Assembly: GCA_012521555.1 (NCBI GenBank)
Contig: JAAYMC010000089.1
Location: forward strand, 1-45,333
Length of the DNA: 45,333 nucleotides
Origin: Clostridiales bacterium
GTDB taxonomy: Bacteria; Bacillota; Clostridia; Oscillospirales; Oscillospiraceae
Direction of reading: 5' to 3'
The notes under the pieces are model-generated. The model searched no databases. It saw only the letters and a list, made by a program, of their open reading frames with translations, and was not told the origin of the DNA. Shown here piece after piece: positions 8,339-16,287 of the stretch (positions are counted from its first letter, which is position 1; each line of letters starts with the position of its first letter). Made by a program: the position numbers and the translations under genes.

Positions 8339-9520
8339 ATGCAGCGCAGTGACTTGGCAATCAAACTCATGTCGGTGGTGCTCTTTCTGGCGATCGCCGC
8401 TTACATCGGCATTTACATCTACAATAAAACAGAGGGCAAGGTCGTCACGGCGCCCGTTCTGGCGTATTCCTCCGAGGAGACGGGGCGCGCGGCGGGCTTT
8501 GTCGTCCGCCGCGAGCAGACGCTGCCAAGGCGCGCCGGAACGGCGACGGTCGTCGTCTCCGAAGGGGAAAAGGTGGCGAAGGACCAGACTCTTGCCGTGT
8601 TTTATCAGGGCGAAGACGCGCTGGAAAAGGCCAGCCGGATCCGCGCGCTGCAGCTTGCCGTCGAGGAGGCGGAAGCGGCCAACAGGGCCCGCTCCACGCA
8701 GCAGGACGCCGAGCGCGCCGTCCTCGCCCTCGCCTCGGCCGTGGCGCAGCGCGATTTTGCCGGCCTGGACGCCATCAGCCTGAGCGTCAAGCGGAGCGTC
8801 CTTGCCCAGGGCGGCATGGGCGTTTCCGACACGGAGCTTGCCGCCCTTAAATCGCAGCTTAACCAGCTTATTGAGGAAAACGCCGGCGCGGACGTCCTGT
8901 CCGCGCCGGTCAGCGGCGTTTTTTCAGGAATCACCGACGGATACGAGCATGTCGGCCCGGAAGCCCTTTCGGGCCTGACCCCGTCCGCCCTTCGGGCGCT
9001 CTTTTCCGATTCGCAGCGCGTCGCCGCCGACACACACGGGAAAATCGTCACGGGCATCGAGTGGTATTTTGCCGCCGTGATGGACAGTCAGGACGCTTTG
9101 CGCCTGGCCGTGGGGTCGGAGGCGGCCGTCCGCTTTACAGGCGGCATCAGCGCCGTCATCCCGATGAAAGTCCGCTCCGTCGGCGAGGCGGAGGGGAATA
9201 GCGCCGTCGTGCTGTTTTCCGCGAAAACAAATATGACGGACGTTCTCACGGCGCGAAGCCTTGAGGCGGAAGTCCTCTTCGGCAGGTGCGAGGGCCTTGC
9301 CATCCCGACGCAGGCCGTCTATCAGGACGGGGAGCAGCCTTACATATACCTGCTGACCGCCATGCGCGCGGAAAAAGTGAAAATCGAGCCGATCGCCCAG
9401 GTCGGGGACATGACGATTGTGAAAACGGGCGCCGAGACGGGCACCGCGCTGCGCGCGGGCGCGCAGGTCATCGTCTCGGCGAAGGAAGAGATATACGATG
9501 GCAAGGTGATGGACAGGTGA
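8339..9520 (+). CDS. HlyD-like membrane-anchored adaptor protein
   Basis: A 393-residue protein with a short cytosolic N-terminus and one membrane segment (about residues 9-28, IKLMSVVLFLAIAAYIGIYI). The extracytoplasmic part resembles membrane-fusion (HlyD/RND adaptor) proteins: a split lipoyl/barrel-sandwich region, an Ala/Glu-rich helical hairpin around residues 100-180, and beta-barrel segments. No ABC or RND pump gene adjoins it. Its stop overlaps the ylmE start by 4 nt, so it is translationally tied to the division cluster. Function is unknown; a cell-envelope or division role is inferred from position only. Confidence 0.7.
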   Translation: MQRSDLAIKLMSVVLFLAIAAYIGIYIYNKTEGKVVTAPVLAYSSEETGRAAGFVVRREQTLPRRAGTATVVVSEGEKVAKDQTLAVFYQGEDALEKASRIRALQLAVEEAEAANRARSTQQDAERAVLALASAVAQRDFAGLDAISLSVKRSVLAQGGMGVSDTELAALKSQLNQLIEENAGADVLSAPVSGVFSGITDGYEHVGPEALSGLTPSALRALFSDSQRVAADTHGKIVTGIEWYFAAVMDSQDALRLAVGSEAAVRFTGGISAVIPMKVRSVGEAEGNSAVVLFSAKTNMTDVLTARSLEAEVLFGRCEGLAIPTQAVYQDGEQPYIYLLTAMRAEKVKIEPIAQVGDMTIVKTGAETGTALRAGAQVIVSAKEEIYDGKVMDR

Positions 9521-10209
9521 CGATAGCCGACAATGTCAGGGCCATAAGAGAGAAAATGGCCGAAGCGGCCGTCCGGAGCGGGAGGGACCCGAAGGAAATC
9601 CGCCTTGTCGCCGCGGCGAAGATGCACGACGCCGCGGCCGTACGGGAAGCCATCGCCGCCGGCGTCGACGCGGTGGGCGAAAACCGCGTGCAGGAGCTTT
9701 TGGAAAAGCGCGCGCAGGGGGCGTACGCCGGCGCGCCGCTGCACTTTATCGGCACCCTTCAGACGAACAAAATCCGCCAGCTCGTCGGCGTGTGCGACAT
9801 GATCGAGTCCGTCGACTCGGAAAGGCAGATTGAAATGATTGGAAAGCGGGCCGGCGCGCTGGGCATCGTGCAGGACGTGCTCATAGAGGTCAACATCGGG
9901 CGCGAGCCGGGCAAATCCGGCGTGGCGCCGGAGGCCCTCGACGAGCTGCTGGCAAAGGCCGGCGAGACGCCGGGCGTGCGCGTCCTGGGCCTTATGGCGA
10001 TCCCGCCGTTTACGGCAAATCCTGCCGATTCGCGGCCATATTTTGACGCAATGTATCAGCTTTTTATTGACATGAGTGCAAAAAAATACGATAATATCTT
10101 CATGCATTTTTTGTCCATGGGGATGAGCGATTCGTTCTCCGAGGCGATAAAAGCCGGCGCGAACATGGTGCGCATCGGCACCGCGATTTTCGGCGCGCGG
10201 CGGTATTGA
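9517..10209 (+). CDS. ylmE: PLP homeostasis protein, YggS/YlmE family
   Basis: A 230-residue member of the PLP-binding YggS/PROSC family, a monomeric fold-type III barrel that binds PLP without known catalysis and buffers PLP. The PLP lysine is in LVAAAKMHDA near residue 32. Further family motifs are GENRVQEL, HFIGTLQTNK and the C-terminal LSMGMSDSFSEAIKAGANMVRIGTAIFG region. GTG at 9517 is chosen because it gives the right length, has AAGGTGATGG just upstream and overlaps the previous stop as GTGA. Its place before sepF matches the ylm cell-division cluster. Confidence 0.92.
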   Translation: MTIADNVRAIREKMAEAAVRSGRDPKEIRLVAAAKMHDAAAVREAIAAGVDAVGENRVQELLEKRAQGAYAGAPLHFIGTLQTNKIRQLVGVCDMIESVDSERQIEMIGKRAGALGIVQDVLIEVNIGREPGKSGVAPEALDELLAKAGETPGVRVLGLMAIPPFTANPADSRPYFDAMYQLFIDMSAKKYDNIFMHFLSMGMSDSFSEAIKAGANMVRIGTAIFGARRY

Positions 10210-10284
10210 CGAACGGAGGCGAATAGGAATGACCGGGGCGGCGGGCTGAGACCTCGTTTCCGCCGCCGACAGGAGGTACCATCG

Positions 10285-10752
10285 ATGGGACTTTTGAATG
10301 AATTTAAGAAACTCATGCGCCCTTACGACGACGAAGACGATGAGTTTGAAGATTTTAAACCCCGGGCGCAGGAAGAGATTCCGCTGACTCCGAGGACGCC
10401 GGCGCAGGCCCGGAGCTCTTACGGCGGATTTGAGGAACGGAGAGACAGCAACAAGGTTGTGAACATCCACGCGACGGCGCAGCTGCAGGTCGTTTTGGTC
10501 AAGCCCGAGCGGTTTGAAAACGCCGCCGAAATCGCCGACCACCTCCGGGAGAAGCGGACGGTTGTTCTCAACCTTGAGCAGACGAATAAAGACATCGCCA
10601 GACGGCTTATCGACTTTCTCAGCGGCGTGGCTTACGCGCAGGACGGCAAGATTAAAAAGGTTGCCGTAAGCACGTATCTGATAACACCCTACAATGTCGA
10701 CCTTATCGGAGATTTGATTGACGAACTCGAAAACAACGGGTTGTATTTCTGA
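10285..10752 (+). CDS. sepF: Cell division protein SepF
   Basis: A 155-residue SepF. The N-terminal amphipathic membrane helix is MGLLNEFKKLMRPYDDED, followed by an acidic/Pro-rich linker and the DUF552 core from about residue 60 (RDSNKVVNIHATAQLQVVLV onward), with the conserved glycine-containing FLSGVAYA stretch. SepF tethers FtsZ to the membrane and polymerises into arcs at the septum. AGGAGG lies about 7 nt before the ATG. The 75-nt gap after ylmE has no clear terminator. The ylmG and ylmH genes often found between sepF and divIVA are absent. Confidence 0.95.
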   Translation: MGLLNEFKKLMRPYDDEDDEFEDFKPRAQEEIPLTPRTPAQARSSYGGFEERRDSNKVVNIHATAQLQVVLVKPERFENAAEIADHLREKRTVVLNLEQTNKDIARRLIDFLSGVAYAQDGKIKKVAVSTYLITPYNVDLIGDLIDELENNGLYF

Positions 10753-10856
10753 TTCCCCGAAAAGGCCGCCGCTTAAGGCGAGTCGGGGAAGCACCGGCGG
10801 CATGAGCCGGAATACGAGATCCCGGTATCGGGAGCGACAAGAAAGGGTTGAACGGA

Positions 10857-11603
10857 ATGCTTACACCTCAGGAAGTAGCCAATAAAGAGTTTGTGAAAGC
10901 TGTTTTTGGCGGATACGATATGGCCGCGGTTGACGATTTCCTTGAAACGCTCACGGCCGATTACACGGCGCTTTACAAGGAAAACGCCATCCTCAAGAGC
11001 AAAATCAAAGTCCTCGTCGAAAAGGTGGAAGAGTACCGCTCGACGGACGAAGCCATGCGCATGGCGCTCTTAACGGCGCAGCGCCTCGGGGACGAGATTA
11101 AAAACGAGGCCAAAAAGAAAAGCGAAGAGATGCTCGCCCAGGCGGAGGCGGAAATCCGCAGCCGTCTTGGAGAGATGAAGGCCAAGCTGGCGGAGGAGGA
11201 AGAGAAGCTCCGCCGCGCCAAAGAGGAGACGCGGCGCTTCGTTCAGGCCTCACAGGAGATTTTGCGCCAGCACGCGAGCTTCCTTGAGCGCCTTGAAAAC
11301 CTCGGCCTGGAGACGAAGGAGGAAGAGCCCGCCGAAGAGGCGGCGGAGACCCCTCCCGAAGCGCAGCAGCCGGAGACGGAGACGGCGGCGGCCGAGGAGG
11401 AGCCGGCAAACCCTGACGACCCGTTCGGTATGCACAGCGCTCCCGCGGAGGAGGACCCGTTCGACCGCATCTTCCGGGACGAGGAGACCGTCCGCTTCAT
11501 CCGCAACCGCTTAAACGGCGGAGACAGCGAGGAGCAGGACAGCACAAAGCCGCGTTTTGATTTTAGCGATTTGAAATTTGGGAAGAATTATAAGGGAGAA
11601 TAA
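10857..11603 (+). CDS. divIVA: DivIVA/GpsB-family protein
   Basis: A 248-residue DivIVA. The N-terminal membrane-curvature domain reads MLTPQEVANKEFVKAVFGGYD with the exposed Phe and Gly-Gly-Tyr. A long coiled coil, rich in Lys/Glu/Ala heptads, spans about residues 25-150. The C-terminus is an acidic Glu/Pro/Ala-rich disordered tail ending in a short basic-aromatic segment (RFDFSDLKFGKNYKGE). ATG 10857 fits the family N-terminus, with AAAGGG about 10 nt upstream; a TTG 9 nt earlier is rejected. It is part of the sepF-divIVA-ileS block. Confidence 0.93.
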   Translation: MLTPQEVANKEFVKAVFGGYDMAAVDDFLETLTADYTALYKENAILKSKIKVLVEKVEEYRSTDEAMRMALLTAQRLGDEIKNEAKKKSEEMLAQAEAEIRSRLGEMKAKLAEEEEKLRRAKEETRRFVQASQEILRQHASFLERLENLGLETKEEEPAEEAAETPPEAQQPETETAAAEEEPANPDDPFGMHSAPAEEDPFDRIFRDEETVRFIRNRLNGGDSEEQDSTKPRFDFSDLKFGKNYKGE

Positions 11604-11643
11604 TCCACCGACGGCTCTTTGTTCGGTGAGGATTTAAGTACTG

Positions 11644-11674
11644 AAACGGGTCGGCTGTGTGAGGCGGCCCGTTT
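11644..11674 (+). terminator. Stem-loop between divIVA and ileS
   Basis: A 10-bp stem (AAACGGGTCG with CGGCCCGTTT, one G-U pair) with an 11-nt loop. The following bases ACCCGCATTTT give only a weak U-run. It could be a partial terminator or an mRNA-processing structure. No T-box motif was found in the 125-nt gap before ileS. Confidence 0.5.
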
Positions 11675-11728
11675 ACCCGCATTTTAGGGCATTTCCCGCT
11701 TAACTAGATACAAGAGGAGACAACGTCT

Positions 11729-14518
11729 ATGCCTGTCGATTACAACGCCACCATCAACCTGCCGAAAACCGACTTCCCCATGCGCGCCGGCCTGCCCAGG
11801 AGGGAGCCGGAGATGCTCCGCAGCTTTTACGAGAAAGACATTTACGGCAAGCTCATGAAGAAGAACGAAGGGAAGCCGCTCTTTATCCTGCACGACGGCC
11901 CGCCCTTCTCCAACGGCGACATCCACCTCGGCCACGCCGTCAACAAAATCCTCAAGGACTTCATCGTCCGCTACAAGAACATGACAGGCTTCCGCTCCCC
12001 CTACGTGCCGGGGTGGGACAATCACGGCATGCCGATTGAAAGCGCCATTATCAAGAAAAACAAGCTCGACCGCAAGAACATGTCCATCTCGGAGTTCCGC
12101 GACGCGTGCCGCGACTTTGCCGCCAATTTTGTGTCCCGCCAGCGGGAGCAGTTTAAGCGCCTCGGCGTCATCGGCGACTGGGACAGGCCGTACCTGACCA
12201 TGGACCCGAAGTTTGAGGCCGAGGAAGTGCGCGTTTTCGGCAAGATGTACGAGGCGGGGTATATCTACAAGGGCCTCAAGCCCGTCTACTGGTGCCCCAC
12301 GGACGAGACGGCCCTTGCCGAAGCGGAAATCGAGTACGCGGACGACCCCTGCACGGCCATTTACGTCAAATTCCCCGTGGAAGACGACAAGGGGCTGCTC
12401 CGCGGCATCGCCCCCCTCGACAAGACGTACTTTATCATCTGGACCACGACGACGTGGACCCTCCCCGGCAACCTCGCCATCTGCCTCGGCCCGGACTATG
12501 AGTACAGCGTCGTGCGCGCCGGGGACGAGTACTACATCGTGGCGACGGAGCTTGCCGGGGCCGTCATGAAGGCGGCGAAAATCGAAGGCTGGGAGACCTG
12601 CGGGAAACTCAAGGGTGCGGACATGGAGTACATGGTGGCGCGCCACCCGTTTTACGACCGCACGTCCCTAGTCATCGTCGGCGACCACGTCACGCTCGAC
12701 ATCGGCACCGGCTGCGTCCACACGGCGCCCGGCTTCGGCGTGGACGACTTCAACATCTGCCGCAAGTACCCCGAAATCCCCTTCATCGCGCCCGTTGACG
12801 ACCGGGGCGTGATGACGGAGGAGGCCCTGCAGTACAAGGGGCTGCACTATACGAAGGCCAACAAGGCCATCTTCGACGACTTAAAGGCAAGCGGTCTGCT
12901 CTTTGCCTACGAGGAGATCGTCCACTCCTACCCGCACTGCTGGCGGTGCAAGAACCCGATTATCTTCCGCGCGACGGAGCAGTGGTTTGCCTCCGTGGAC
13001 GCGATTAAGGACAAGGCCGTCGCCGCGTGCGACGGCATCCGCTGGAACCCCGAGTGGGGCAAAGAGCGCATGATCGCCATGATCCGCGAGCGCAGCGACT
13101 GGTGCATCTCCCGCCAGCGCCACTGGGGCCTGCCGATTCCCGTCTTCTACTGCGAAGAGTGCGGCCGGCCCGTCTGCACACCGGAGACCATCGAAGTCGT
13201 GGCCGAGCTCTTCGCCGAGCACGGCTCCAACGTCTGGTACGAGAAAGAAGCCGCCGAGATTCTCCCCGAGGGCTTTGTCTGCCCGCACTGCGGCGGGAAG
13301 ACCTTCACCAAGGAGACGGATACCCTCGACGGCTGGTTTGACTCCGGCTCGACGCACGCGGGCGTTCTGGATAAGTTCGAGGGCCTTGCCTTCCCGGCGG
13401 ATATTTACCTCGAAGGCGGCGACCAGTACCGCGGCTGGTTCCAGTCTTCGATGCTCACGAGCATCGCCGCCAAGGGCGTCGCCCCGTACCGGCAGATTAT
13501 CACGCACGGCTGGACCGTCGACGGCGAGGGCAAGGCGATGCACAAGTCCCTCGGCAACGTCGTCGCGCCGGAAGAGATAATCAAGGACTACGGCGCGGAC
13601 ATCCTGCGCCTGTGGGTGGCGTCCACGGATTACCGCAACGACATGCGCATGTCGAAGGAAATCCTCAAGCAGCTGTCCGACATTTACCTGAAAATCCGCA
13701 ACACCGCGCGGTATATCCTCGGCAACCTCTGCGGCTTCAACCCCGACGAAGCCCTGCCCTTCGAGGAGCTGGAGGAGCTGGACAAGTGGGCCGTCGCGGA
13801 GTTTAACAAGCTCGTCGCGCGCGTGCGCGCGGCGTACGACCGCTACGAGTACCACACGATTTACCACGGCATCCACAATTTCTGCGCGGTGGAGATGTCA
13901 AGCTTCTATCTCGACGTCATTAAGGACCGCCTCTACTGCGACGCGGTCGGCAGCTTCTCGCGCCGCAGCGCCCAGTCGGCCATCTTCACGATTTTAGACG
14001 GGCTCGTGCGCCTGCTCGCCCCGATTCTCGCCTTTACGGCGGAGGAGATCTGGGCGGCCATGCCCCACCGCGCTGGCGACGACACCGAGAGCGTGCTGTT
14101 TAACGATATGCCCGACTTTAACCCCGCCCTCGTCCTCGCGCCGGAGCGGGAGGAGCAGTGGGAAAAGCTCCTTAACCTGCGCGACGACGTCAACAAGGCG
14201 CTGGAACTGGCGCGCGCGGAGAAAGTCATCGGCAAGCCGCTCGACGCGGAAATTACGATTTACCTCGACGAGGAAGGCGCGAAGGCCTTTGAATCGATCA
14301 AGGACGAAAACCTCAGCCTGCTGTTTATCGTGTCGAAGGTCACGGCCGTGCGCGGCTCCGGTGCCGGCTACGCCGCGCAGGCGTTCAAAGGCGCCGTGAT
14401 TGAGGTCAAGGCGAGTACGGCGCCCAAGTGCGTGCGCTGCTGGGTGCACGACGAGCGCGTCGGCGAGTGCGCCGAGCATCCTCAGCTTTGCCCGCGGTGC
14501 GCCGCCGCGATTTCTTAA
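11729..14518 (+). CDS. ileS: Isoleucyl-tRNA synthetase
   Basis: A 929-residue bacterial-type class I synthetase charging tRNA-Ile. The HIGH motif is HLGH at residues 66-69. The catalytic core is interrupted by the CP1 editing domain, with the WTTTTWTLPGN signature. KMSKS reads as AMHKS near residue 602, a variant common in Clostridia. The C-terminal zinc ribbon has two Cys pairs (CVRC and CPRC, about 900-925). GAGGAG lies about 10 nt before the ATG. It follows divIVA as in other Firmicutes. Confidence 0.97.
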   Translation: MPVDYNATINLPKTDFPMRAGLPRREPEMLRSFYEKDIYGKLMKKNEGKPLFILHDGPPFSNGDIHLGHAVNKILKDFIVRYKNMTGFRSPYVPGWDNHGMPIESAIIKKNKLDRKNMSISEFRDACRDFAANFVSRQREQFKRLGVIGDWDRPYLTMDPKFEAEEVRVFGKMYEAGYIYKGLKPVYWCPTDETALAEAEIEYADDPCTAIYVKFPVEDDKGLLRGIAPLDKTYFIIWTTTTWTLPGNLAICLGPDYEYSVVRAGDEYYIVATELAGAVMKAAKIEGWETCGKLKGADMEYMVARHPFYDRTSLVIVGDHVTLDIGTGCVHTAPGFGVDDFNICRKYPEIPFIAPVDDRGVMTEEALQYKGLHYTKANKAIFDDLKASGLLFAYEEIVHSYPHCWRCKNPIIFRATEQWFASVDAIKDKAVAACDGIRWNPEWGKERMIAMIRERSDWCISRQRHWGLPIPVFYCEECGRPVCTPETIEVVAELFAEHGSNVWYEKEAAEILPEGFVCPHCGGKTFTKETDTLDGWFDSGSTHAGVLDKFEGLAFPADIYLEGGDQYRGWFQSSMLTSIAAKGVAPYRQIITHGWTVDGEGKAMHKSLGNVVAPEEIIKDYGADILRLWVASTDYRNDMRMSKEILKQLSDIYLKIRNTARYILGNLCGFNPDEALPFEELEELDKWAVAEFNKLVARVRAAYDRYEYHTIYHGIHNFCAVEMSSFYLDVIKDRLYCDAVGSFSRRSAQSAIFTILDGLVRLLAPILAFTAEEIWAAMPHRAGDDTESVLFNDMPDFNPALVLAPEREEQWEKLLNLRDDVNKALELARAEKVIGKPLDAEITIYLDEEGAKAFESIKDENLSLLFIVSKVTAVRGSGAGYAAQAFKGAVIEVKASTAPKCVRCWVHDERVGECAEHPQLCPRCAAAIS

Positions 14519-14529
14519 GCGAGCGCTGC

Positions 14530-14565
14530 GGAGCCGCCCAAATAAGCGGGCGGCTCCTTTTCTTT
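14530..14565 (+). terminator. Terminator after ileS
   Basis: A perfect 10-bp GC stem (GGAGCCGCCC with GGGCGGCTCC), an 8-nt loop and TTTTCTTT: a strong rho-independent terminator 11 nt past the ileS stop. lspA starts only 20 nt further on. Confidence 0.92.
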
Positions 14566-14585
14566 AATCCAACGGGAGGACTGCC

Positions 14586-15236
14586 ATGCTCTACCTCATC
14601 ATTGCCGCAGCCGTCGTCTTGCTCGACCAGCTCTCCAAGCACTTCCTGACGCTTCTGCTAAAAGGCGGAAGCCAGCCGCTCATCCCCGGCGTCATCCGCC
14701 TGGTGTACGTCGAGAACACGGGCGCGGCGTTCAGCCTCTTTTCCGATATGCGGTGGGCGCTTGTCGCGGTCTCGTTTGTCGCGATTGCCGCCATCCTCGT
14801 CGCGCTCTTCCGCTACCCCCGCCAGCTGGGGAAGGCCGCGTGCCTGTCCCTGGCCCTTGTGCTGGGCGGCGCAGTGGGAAACCTCGTCGACCGCATCCTG
14901 TTCGGGTATGTGGCCGACTTTTTCGAGTTTGAGTTCGTGCGCTTTGCCGTGTTCAACGTGGCCGATATTTTCATCACGGTCGGCGGCATCGCCTTCGCCC
15001 TCTTTTTCGCGCTCCGTCCGGCGGGCGGCAAGGCAAAGCCGGCATCCGGAGAAATTATGGAAGCCGCCGAAGGCGCGGCGGCGGACGGCGCGCCGCCCGC
15101 CGGAGATATTTCGCGGGAGGCGGCGGACGGCGGCGAAAAGCCCGAGGCCAGAGAGCCGGAGACGCCAGCAGAGGCGGGCGGAAACACGGATACTGCCGCC
15201 GAAGGCGGCGACGGAAAACCCAATGAGGGGGCCTGA
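14586..15236 (+). CDS. lspA: Lipoprotein signal peptidase with a long acidic C-terminal tail
   Basis: A 216-residue signal peptidase II that cleaves prolipoprotein signal peptides. It shows four membrane segments, the NTGAAFSLF motif near residue 44, and the two catalytic aspartates in GNLVDRI (near 103) and FNVADIFI (near 125). The usual length is 150-170. Here about 65 extra residues follow the last membrane helix, rich in Ala, Gly, Glu and Pro and predicted disordered and cytosolic. GGGAGG precedes the ATG. It begins right after the ileS terminator, so it needs read-through or an unseen promoter. Confidence 0.94.
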   Translation: MLYLIIAAAVVLLDQLSKHFLTLLLKGGSQPLIPGVIRLVYVENTGAAFSLFSDMRWALVAVSFVAIAAILVALFRYPRQLGKAACLSLALVLGGAVGNLVDRILFGYVADFFEFEFVRFAVFNVADIFITVGGIAFALFFALRPAGGKAKPASGEIMEAAEGAAADGAPPAGDISREAADGGEKPEAREPETPAEAGGNTDTAAEGGDGKPNEGA

Positions 15237-15241
15237 CGGCC

Positions 15242-16156
15242 ATGCCGAAGATTGAAGCGGCGGAGACAGGCGCGCGCATCGACGTGTTTCTCGCCGGCGC
15301 CCTCGGCGGGGAGTACAGCCGCAGCGCCGTGCAGCGCCTGATTGAGGAAGGGCGCGTGCTGCTTGACGGCCGGCCCGTCCGGAAAAACCACAGGGTCACC
15401 GCCGGCGAGGTCTTCGACGTGACGCTCCCCGAGCCGGTGCGGCTTGAGATTGCGGCGCAGGAGATCGCGCTGGACGTAGTGTACGAGGACGGCGACGTCA
15501 TCGTCGTGAACAAGCCGCGGGGCATGGTCGTCCACCCCGCGCCGGGCCACCCGGACCTCACGCTTGTCAACGCCCTTCTCGCCCACTGTGGGGAGAGCCT
15601 CTCCGGCATCGGCGGCGCGATGCGCCCGGGCATTGTGCACCGGCTCGACAAGGACACGTCGGGTCTTATCATCGCGGCGAAAAACGACTTTGCGCACCGC
15701 AGCCTCTCGCAGCAGCTGAAAGACCGCACGCTCTCGCGCGTGTACGAGGCCGTCGTCATCGGGCGCATCCGGGAGGATTTCGGCACCATCTCCGCCCCCA
15801 TCGGCCGACACCCCACGGACCGCAAGCGCCAGGCAATCCTCAAGCAGGGCGGGCGCGAGGCGGTGACGCACTTTGAAGTCGTCGCGCGGTACAACGGGTA
15901 CACGCACGTGCGCTGCCGGCTTGAGACGGGGCGGACGCACCAGATCCGCGTACACATGGCGTACATCGGCCACCCCCTCCTCGGCGACCTTGTCTACGGG
16001 CGCAAAAAGCCGGAAAAAGGGCTCTCTGGCCAGTGCCTGCACGCGAAGGCGCTGAAATTTACCCACCCGCGGACGGGGGAGGAAATCCGCCTTGAGACGC
16101 CCCTCCCGCCGTACTTTACGGACGTGCTGCGCGCGCTGGGAGAGCCCGTGGATTAA
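15242..16156 (+). CDS. RluA/RluD-family pseudouridine synthase
   Basis: A 304-residue enzyme that isomerises uridine to pseudouridine in rRNA or tRNA. The N-terminal S4 RNA-binding domain covers about residues 1-70. The catalytic domain has the family motif HRLDKDTSGL with the nucleophilic Asp, and ends with the RTHQIRVHMAYIGHPLLGD block. It follows lspA by 5 nt, the usual lspA-rluD arrangement in Firmicutes (the YlyB position). Substrate position (23S U1911/1915/1917 versus another site) cannot be told from sequence alone. Confidence 0.92.
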   Translation: MPKIEAAETGARIDVFLAGALGGEYSRSAVQRLIEEGRVLLDGRPVRKNHRVTAGEVFDVTLPEPVRLEIAAQEIALDVVYEDGDVIVVNKPRGMVVHPAPGHPDLTLVNALLAHCGESLSGIGGAMRPGIVHRLDKDTSGLIIAAKNDFAHRSLSQQLKDRTLSRVYEAVVIGRIREDFGTISAPIGRHPTDRKRQAILKQGGREAVTHFEVVARYNGYTHVRCRLETGRTHQIRVHMAYIGHPLLGDLVYGRKKPEKGLSGQCLHAKALKFTHPRTGEEIRLETPLPPYFTDVLRALGEPVD

Positions 16157-16192
16157 GCGGCCGCGCGGGCGCATAATGTAAGATTTGCCTGC

Positions 16193-16221
16193 TTGAAAAG
16201 ACAGCGGGAATAGCATAAAAT
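16193..16221 (+). promoter_or_regulatory. Candidate sigma-A promoter before the MFS genes
   Basis: TTGAAA (16193-16198) and TAAAAT (16216-16221) with a 17-nt spacer, in the gap after the pseudouridine synthase gene. A terminator-like hairpin lies between it and the MFS start codon. Confidence 0.7.
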
Positions 16222-16239
16222 AACTTTTATGGGACGCTG

Positions 16240-16265
16240 GGAGGCCTTGGCCGGCCTCCTTCTTT
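16240..16265 (+). terminator. Terminator-like hairpin in the MFS leader
   Basis: A 7-bp stem (GGAGGCC with GGCCTCC), a 6-nt loop and TTCTTT. It may end the lspA/pseudouridine-synthase transcript, or act as an attenuator for transcripts from the promoter at 16193. Confidence 0.7.
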
Positions 16266-16287
16266 GCGGAAATACAGGGGGGAGAGT

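Noticed and set aside
8605-9057. Minus-strand frame inside the HlyD-like gene
   Set aside because: Antisense to a gene with clear membrane segment and ribosome site; no motif and no ribosome site of its own.
11604-11728. T-box riboswitch before ileS
   Set aside because: No T-box bulge sequence or specifier-loop arrangement was found; the gap is only 125 nt and holds just simple stem-loops.
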